Source: Pseudokineococcus lusitanus
Lineage (GTDB): Bacteria > Actinomycetota > Actinomycetes > Actinomycetales > Quadrisphaeraceae
DNA: 52,024 bases
Direction of reading: 5' to 3'
Assembly: GCF_003751265.1 (NCBI RefSeq)
Contig: NZ_RJKN01000012.1
Coordinates: forward strand, 1-52,024
Below, one piece after another: positions 49,095 through 52,024 of this stretch. The notes beneath the pieces are model-generated. The model ran no database searches and was not told where the DNA came from. It saw only the letters and a list, made by a program, of their open reading frames with translations. The translations under genes and the position numbers were made by a program. Each line of letters begins with the position of its first letter. The first letter of the stretch is position 1.

Positions 49095-50543
49095 TCAGCG
49101 GAGCCCGGTGCGCCGGAAGGGGTTGGCGCCCTCGACGGCCATGACGTACCAGGCCGTCGCCCCGACGTGCTGGGACGGGAAGTAGCCGAAGCCGAAGCCC
49201 GTGTCGATCGGGCTCGTCGCGGCGACGAGCCCCGACGCCGCCGGCAGCGGGCGGCCGCCGACCGTCTGGCCCTGCCCGACGCCCTCCTGGGCGCGGCGCA
49301 TCTTCTGGAGCAGCGCCGCCGCGCGCTCCTCGTCGGCCCGGCCGGTGGCGCGGCGGCCGGCCCGGTCGACGAGGGACGTCGCGAGCTGCGCCGTCCCCTC
49401 GCACCACACGCCCTGCGGGTTGACCCCGCGCCCGTCGTAGACGGCGGTCGACGTGAGGCTCGCGGAGCTGAAGGTCACGCCGCCGACGCGCAGGCCGTCG
49501 GGCAGCGCGCTCCGCGGCTGCGCGGCGTCGTCGACGACCGCGAGGGCGGACGCGGCCCAGTCGAGGGCGCCGGCGAAGCGCCTGTCCTGCAGCGCGAGCC
49601 AGCTCCAGGTCTGGGGGTCGAGCGGCAGCGGGTCGCGGTTGAGCGTGCTGCCGTCGTTGCTGCCGGTGTAGAAGTACCCGCCGACCGGCTCCCACGTGCG
49701 CTCGACGAGGGCGCGGGCCTCGTCGGCCTCCCGGGCCCACGCGGCGTCGCCCGTGGCCGCGGCGAGCTGGCCGAAGAACCCGACGCAGTCGACGTTGTGC
49801 TCGGTCGAGACGTTGGGGACACGGTTCCCGGCGGCGTCGACGCCGAAGGAGAAGCCGCCGAGGGCGCCGCCGTTGCGCGCGTTCGTCGTGATCCACCGGC
49901 CGATGCGCAGCGCCCCCTCGAGGTAGCGCGCCTCCCCCGTGCGCCCGGCGAGCTGGGCGAGGGCCATGCCCGGCCAGGCCATGTCGCCGACGGCGGTGCC
50001 GAGGAAGCCGAACTGGTAGCCGACGTTGGCGGTCCCGTCGGGCAGCCGGAGCCCGTGCTCGTTGCGGGAGCCGTCGTAGAACGTGTACGGGCCGACGTTG
50101 TAGGCCTGGCGCAGCCGGCCGTCGTCGTGGACGGGGTCGTTGTCCTGGGCGAAGAGGAGGCCGTCGCCCAGGCGGCGGGCCACGGCCTCGCCGGGGCGAC
50201 CGGCGGCGAGGGCCGCGCAGACGGCCAGCGCCTGGTCGTAGACGAAGGCCGTGGCGAACAGGCCGTTCTGGTCGCTGTAGCTCTGCGCCAGGACGGGCCC
50301 GCCGCCCGTGACGTCGTCGTAGGCGGCGGTCATGCGGCCGAGGAAGTCCAGCCCCCTGCGGGCGGACCGCAGGACGCGCGGGTCGCGCCGCGGCGTCCGG
50401 GCCGTGGCGGCCGTCGGGGCCCCCACGGCGAGGGCCGCCGCCCCCGCGGCCCCGGCCAGGACGGCCCGGCGCCCCGGGCGGGACGCCACCGCGGGGCGGG
50501 GCGTCGGGACGCTCCGCGTGGTCGGCTGGTCGTGACGGCTCAT
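49095..50543 (-). CDS. Tat-exported alpha/alpha-barrel protein, possible glycoside hydrolase
   Basis: 482 residues. The ATG at 50543 follows GGGGGAG. The leader SRPGRRAVLAGAAGAAALAV followed by GAPTAATA is a twin-arginine signal with cleavage near residue 48. The mature protein is made of repeated helix pairs with aromatic turns (QAYNVGPYTFYDGSRNEHGL, QTWSWLALQDRRFAGALDWA, GFGFGYFPSQHVGATAWY), as in six-hairpin glycosidases and similar secreted proteins. It has several Asp/Glu residues in suitable loops (STEHNVDCVGFF, VWCEGTAQLA), but I cannot name the catalytic pair or the GH family. It is monocistronic. Confidence 0.65.
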   Translation of the reverse strand: MSRHDQPTTRSVPTPRPAVASRPGRRAVLAGAAGAAALAVGAPTAATARTPRRDPRVLRSARRGLDFLGRMTAAYDDVTGGGPVLAQSYSDQNGLFATAFVYDQALAVCAALAAGRPGEAVARRLGDGLLFAQDNDPVHDDGRLRQAYNVGPYTFYDGSRNEHGLRLPDGTANVGYQFGFLGTAVGDMAWPGMALAQLAGRTGEARYLEGALRIGRWITTNARNGGALGGFSFGVDAAGNRVPNVSTEHNVDCVGFFGQLAAATGDAAWAREADEARALVERTWEPVGGYFYTGSNDGSTLNRDPLPLDPQTWSWLALQDRRFAGALDWAASALAVVDDAAQPRSALPDGLRVGGVTFSSASLTSTAVYDGRGVNPQGVWCEGTAQLATSLVDRAGRRATGRADEERAAALLQKMRRAQEGVGQGQTVGGRPLPAASGLVAATSPIDTGFGFGYFPSQHVGATAWYVMAVEGANPFRRTGLR

Positions 50544-50698
50544 GGCGCTCCCCCTCGCCGACGTCGTCGTCGGCCCCTGGTCCTGCCCGCACGGCCTCGG
50601 CGGGTGCGCGGCGGCGTCGGTGCCGCTGCGGCGCGGCGAGCGTCGCCCGCGGACGGCCCGGGGTCAAGCGTCGTGGCCGGCGGCGCGGGGCCGGGGCG

Positions 50699-51754
50699 TC
50701 AGGCCGTCCCGCGGGCCAGCGAGGTGAGGCGGGACAGGGCGCGGTAGTACTTCTTGCGGTACCCGCCCTCGAGCATCTCGGGGGTGAAGAGGTCCGCGAG
50801 GCCGGCGCCGGACACGGCCAACGGGAGCGAGAGGTCGTACATCCGGTCGGCCAGGACGACGGTTCGCAGGGCGACGTTCTGGTCCGCGAGCGGGCGGACG
50901 TCCCGCCAGAAGACGGCCTCGACCCCGTCGAGGAGCGCGCGGTAGCGGCTGGGGTGGACGCGGGCGAGGTGCTCGGTGAGGGCGCCGAAGTCGTCGAGCA
51001 CGGCGCCGGGCCCGGCGTCGCGGGCGGCCGTGACGAGGTCGGCGTCGTCGAGCGGCGCGGGCGGGTCGGGGAGGCCGCGGTGGCGGTAGTCCTCGCCGTC
51101 GACGCGGGCGACCTCGAAGTGGCTGCCCACCGCCTGGATCTCGCGGAGGAAGTCGTCGGCGGCGAAGCGCCCCTCGCCGAGGGACCCGGGCAGCGTGTTC
51201 GAGGTGGCGGCGAGGTGGACGCCGGCGTCGACGAGCTCGCGCAGGAGCCGGGCCATGAGGACGGTGTCGCCCGGGTCGTCCAGCTCGAACTCGTCGATGG
51301 CCACGAGCGTCATGGGCGAGAGCGCGCGCACGGCCTCGGCGAAGCCCAGGGCGCCGACGAGGTTGGTGTACTCGACGAAGGTGCCGAAGGCCTTGGGCCC
51401 GGGGACGGCGTGCCACGTGGACGCGAGCAGGTGGGTCTTGCCGACACCGAAGCCGCCGTCGAGGTAGACGCCGGGGGCGCCGGCGGGCGCCTTGGGTCGT
51501 CCCCCGAGGAGGCGGCGCAGGCCGGAGCCGCCCTGCTCCCCCGCACGCCCCGCGCGGACCCGCTCGGCGAGGCCCTGCAGCACCTCGACGGCCCGCGCCT
51601 GGGAGGGCTGGTCGGGGGCGGGGACGTAGGACCCGAAGGAGACGTCCGCGAACCTGGGCGAGGGCACGAGCTCGGCGACGATGCGGTCGCGCCCCAGCTG
51701 CGGCGTCCTGCCGACGAGGGAGCCGACGCCGTCACCAGTGCGGGGGTCCACCAC
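50699..51754 (-). CDS. zapE: Cell division protein ZapE (AFG1-like ATPase)
   Basis: 351 residues from the GTG at 51754; the GTG at 51751 is also possible and no strong ribosome site decides. AAA-type ATPase: VYLDGGFGVGKTHLLAS (Walker A), LVAIDEFELDDPGD (Walker B), ATSNTLPGSLGEGRF (sensor). The AFG1/ZapE C-terminal pattern FRRDVRPL-like VFWRDVRPLADQNVALRTVVLADRMYD is clear. In E. coli ZapE binds FtsZ under stress. The divergent arrangement with a sulfurtransferase is common in actinobacteria. Confidence 0.9.
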   Translation of the reverse strand: MVDPRTGDGVGSLVGRTPQLGRDRIVAELVPSPRFADVSFGSYVPAPDQPSQARAVEVLQGLAERVRAGRAGEQGGSGLRRLLGGRPKAPAGAPGVYLDGGFGVGKTHLLASTWHAVPGPKAFGTFVEYTNLVGALGFAEAVRALSPMTLVAIDEFELDDPGDTVLMARLLRELVDAGVHLAATSNTLPGSLGEGRFAADDFLREIQAVGSHFEVARVDGEDYRHRGLPDPPAPLDDADLVTAARDAGPGAVLDDFGALTEHLARVHPSRYRALLDGVEAVFWRDVRPLADQNVALRTVVLADRMYDLSLPLAVSGAGLADLFTPEMLEGGYRKKYYRALSRLTSLARGTA

Positions 51755-51931
51755 GGGCGTCGACCCTACGCAGGACGCGCCGCCGCGGCGTCCCGGCTGG
51801 CGGGCAAGGGCACGGACGCGGGGTGCCGTCCGGGAAGATCGGTCCGCGCGGGCGACGTTGCGCCCAGCAGGTACGAGACCGAGACCCCTCCGCCTCCCGC
51901 GAGGCGGCCCGGCCCCACCAGGAGGAGACCC

Positions 51932-52024
51932 GTGAGCGTCCCGACCGACCCGAGCCCCGCGCTGGCGCAGTACGCCCACCCCGAGCGCCTCGTGACCACG
52001 CAGTGGCTGGCCGACCACCTCGGC
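51932..52024 (+). CDS. Thiosulfate sulfurtransferase (rhodanese), N-terminal part
   Basis: The GTG at 51932 follows AGGAGGAG with good spacing and runs off the window after 31 codons. SPALAQYAHPERLVTTQWLA matches the start of actinobacterial two-domain rhodaneses, which transfer sulfur from thiosulfate to cyanide or thiols. The catalytic Cys is outside the window. Its promoter shares the 177-base gap with zapE. Confidence 0.82.
   Translation, partial: MSVPTDPSPALAQYAHPERLVTTQWLADHLG

Noticed and set aside
51755-51931. Possible sulfur-responsive riboswitch before the sulfurtransferase gene
   Set aside because: I looked for paired stems with a conserved SAM-type core and found none that I could defend; the gap is only a divergent promoter region.
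1-52024. CRISPR arrays, insertion sequences or prophage genes
   Set aside because: No regularly spaced direct repeats of suitable length and no transposase, integrase or phage structural motif was seen in any frame.

Overview
This window is chromosomal DNA from a very GC-rich actinomycete. Codon third positions are almost always G or C, many starts are GTG, and genes are tightly packed with 4-base ATGA/GTGA overlaps. A phosphatidylinositol-mannoside (PIM) operon, an SsgA-like protein, a class F-type sortase and a zapE/sulfurtransferase divergent pair all point to Actinomycetota. Kineosporiales (Kineococcus/Quadrisphaera-like) is my best guess, but it is inferred from gene content only. I see no rRNA, CRISPR array, prophage or insertion sequence.

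Layout: (1) 1-6.4 kb: the tail of an Asp23/Gls24 gene, a PRC-barrel gene, a secreted GH43 arabinosidase/xylosidase with a LacI-type operator candidate, and a patch of small secreted or lipoprotein genes with weaker codon bias and one apparently frameshifted gene. (2) 6.4-14.4 kb, minus strand: a translationally coupled six-gene operon of three glycosyltransferases, one ABC exporter and two APH-fold kinases, a candidate glycoconjugate or small-molecule export system. It is preceded by 11-bp-spaced direct repeats and a 16-bp palindrome. (3) 14.5-18.1 kb, minus strand: a sortase with two paralogous surface proteins that share a C-terminal signal lacking LPXTG. (4) 18.3-26.3 kb, minus strand: MOSC protein, thrS, HIT protein, PIP synthase, PIM acyltransferase, pimA, a membrane protein and pdxS, ending in an 18-bp hairpin. 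(5) 26.3-29.9 kb: tRNA-Val(CAC), an SsgA-like gene, pabB-pabC, and a Gly-Cys-Val tRNA cluster with its own promoter. (6) 29.9-41.3 kb: two divergent transcription units around a GntR/UTRA regulator. One holds SBP-permease-permease-ROK kinase-deacetylase; the other holds AgaS-type isomerase, BadF-type kinase, DMT transporter, PfkB kinase and tagatose-bisphosphate aldolase. Together these encode every step from uptake of an N-acetylhexosamine, most likely GalNAc, to triose phosphates. (7) 41.3-52.0 kb: a YihY membrane protein, the glgX-treY-treZ trehalose-from-glycogen operon, a Tat-exported alpha/alpha-barrel protein, zapE and the start of a sulfurtransferase.

The two systems I find most worth attention are the sortase locus, because of its conserved non-LPXTG signal, and the glycosyltransferase/ABC/dual-kinase operon, for which I know no described product.
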